Assembly (NCBI GenBank): GCA_950295325.1
Contig: OX485803.1
Location: 10,108,001 to 10,168,000, forward strand
Length of the DNA stretch: 60,000 bases
Source: Polytrichum commune
Lineage: Eukaryota > Streptophyta > Polytrichopsida > Polytrichales > Polytrichaceae
Direction of reading: 5' to 3'
Position numbers and translations under genes: made by a program. A model generated the notes under the pieces. It saw only the letters and a program-made list of their open reading frames with translations. It did not search any database and had not been told where the DNA came from. Positions 58,701 through 60,000 of the stretch are shown here, piece by piece. Within the stretch, counting starts at the first letter, position 1, and each line of letters opens with the position of its first letter.

Positions 58701-60000
58701 TCTCCTCATCCTTTGGTGCTACTACCTCGGACTTTAGAGATGAAATGTCATTTTTTGTCCTACAAGCCTTCGTTCAATGCGATCCATTTGTTGATGCACT
58801 AGGGCGAGGTGATAACCTACATCCTCCACCTTTGTGACTAACAAAGTCATTTCCTTACCTTGACTTCCAGACTTCACAACTTGTGATTCAAGATCGGTGC
58901 AACAAGAACTTTAAGCTCACATGTGCTCATATTCTCCACGAATCATGCAGATGCATTTGGAGCAAAAATCCATACCTTCTAGTTGGAGTCGTCCATGAGT
59001 TGCCCAACTTTGACCCCATTAGTGTTGAAATTGATAAACCTCACTATAACTGTAAAGATAACTCTCTTCATATATATTCTTGAAATGACAAGTGACACCC
59101 CCCCTCCCCCCCGAATGTCGATGGATGGGCCACTATGTCCTTTTCTTTGCAAGGTGTGGAGGTTTTTGGCCTCCCAATGCTCATGTTCAACCACCTCATT
59201 TTTTACTACACTCAATGTCATTGACAATGGCAATTGACACGATATAGGTTCGGCATGTGCTGCTTGGGTGGAGATGTAGGGTGTAAAGTGGTCGTAAACC
59301 TTGCATGCCCCCCAACCCCCAATTGTAAGGGTTTAGGATTGTGCATGTCCTAGTAGATAGTCGCCAATGCCCCATACGCCAAGAGTCCAATATGCAAGGT
59401 ATGTGGTCTTTGCATACATAATTCAATTCATTTCAACAATATGATGCCCCCCTCCATTGAAGAAAATGAGCACAATTCACATTTTTTTCTTCTTCAAAAG
59501 TGATGTTTTAAAAAGTGGATTTGGTTTTATTGCATTATTTATGATTCTTCAATGAGCTCATAGCCAACTCTCCCAATTGATGAGCAATTTTCCCAACGGC
59601 ATCACTATATCCATGAAAAGTATTGACTTTCAATCCTTTCAATCCAAAGAAAGTTGTTGGCGATCCTATTTCTTGAAGAAAAATTCAAATACATTATAAA
59701 TTTGAAATGATCTAAATATTAATTTTCAAAATCATTAAACTCAAATCATTTATAAGAATTGCAAATTGTAAAACCAAGATATTTATGTTTGTTTGATAAG
59801 AAGATAGAACCAAAACATCATGTTTGATATATTGAATGAGAAGTTTTCATTAACATTCATGACCATTTCATTATTTTAAACTTGGTATGCATATCATCTA
59901 TGATCATTTCATTATGAAATGTTGTTTACACTCTGCACATACGATCATATTGTTTAATGTATTTTAAAACACATCAAAAGTCTCCATAAGATAAACATAT
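55741..60000. other. intergenic, no gene recognised
   Basis: AT-rich with scattered stops. The 164-codon minus-strand frame at 57668-58162 is the longest and has no clear family. A C tract lies near 59098-59113. Confidence 0.5.

Noticed and set aside
1-60000. tRNA, rRNA and small RNA genes
   Set aside because: A by-eye scan for tRNA B-box motifs and rRNA signatures found none convincing; a tRNAscan or Infernal run would be needed to exclude them.

Overview
The window looks like nuclear DNA from a land plant. It is intron-rich, its intergenic DNA is AT-leaning and full of transposon debris, it has many microsatellites and unusually many long C or G homopolymers, and its only ordinary cellular gene matches plant TSR1 closely. 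Gene density is very low (one confident host gene in 60 kb), which suggests a large, transposon-rich genome. The MULE and hAT families present make a seed-free plant plausible, but that is an inference and the species is not identified.

Layout: 1-4138 is non-coding with simple repeats and a CCGGTT-rich repeat family. 4139-4637 is a complete hAT-type MITE. 4.6-9.6 kb is non-coding with a fold-back element. 9606-10853 is a decayed, internally deleted hAT transposon with an 8-bp target-site duplication and the C-terminal part of a broken transposase. 10.9-16.4 kb is non-coding. 16369-30927 is a second copy of the 4139-4637 MITE, split by a 14,031-bp Mutator-like transposon (16645-30675). 31-43.7 kb is mostly non-coding, with a third hAT-type MITE at 40681-41089. 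43742-52129 (minus) is a 21-exon TSR1 gene for 40S ribosome biogenesis, with two telo-box motifs upstream. 52.4-60 kb is non-coding with a LINE remnant and two inverted-repeat elements.

The most notable object is the 14-kb Mutator-like element. It has 57-bp terminal inverted repeats (50/57 identical) and a perfect 10-bp target-site duplication, AGTCCTAAAC. The MITE copy at 4139-4637 serves as a paralogous empty site that confirms both junctions. Two divergent genes occupy it. Rightward (25864-29990) is an apparently intact MULE transposase of about 1326 aa, with a duplicated N-terminal domain and a C-terminal SWIM zinc finger. Leftward (21115-16907) is a nine-exon gene whose ancestral product joined a ParB-like N-terminal domain (DGNHR motif) to an amino-methyltransferase domain with the motif order of beta-class N4/N6 DNA methyltransferases. 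ParB plus DNA methylase is a combination familiar from phages and bacteria. Here it is carried by a eukaryotic DNA transposon, as an intron-containing gene now broken by three nonsense codons and at least two frameshifts. Between the genes lie nested tandem repeats, including a 117-bp array, that share an 11-mer, CCGGCACCGGC.

TSR1 is unrelated to the transposon. Its reading frame is intact across all 21 exons and all splice sites are GT-AG. A stretch of about 150 bp is present both in its third intron and just upstream of its start codon.
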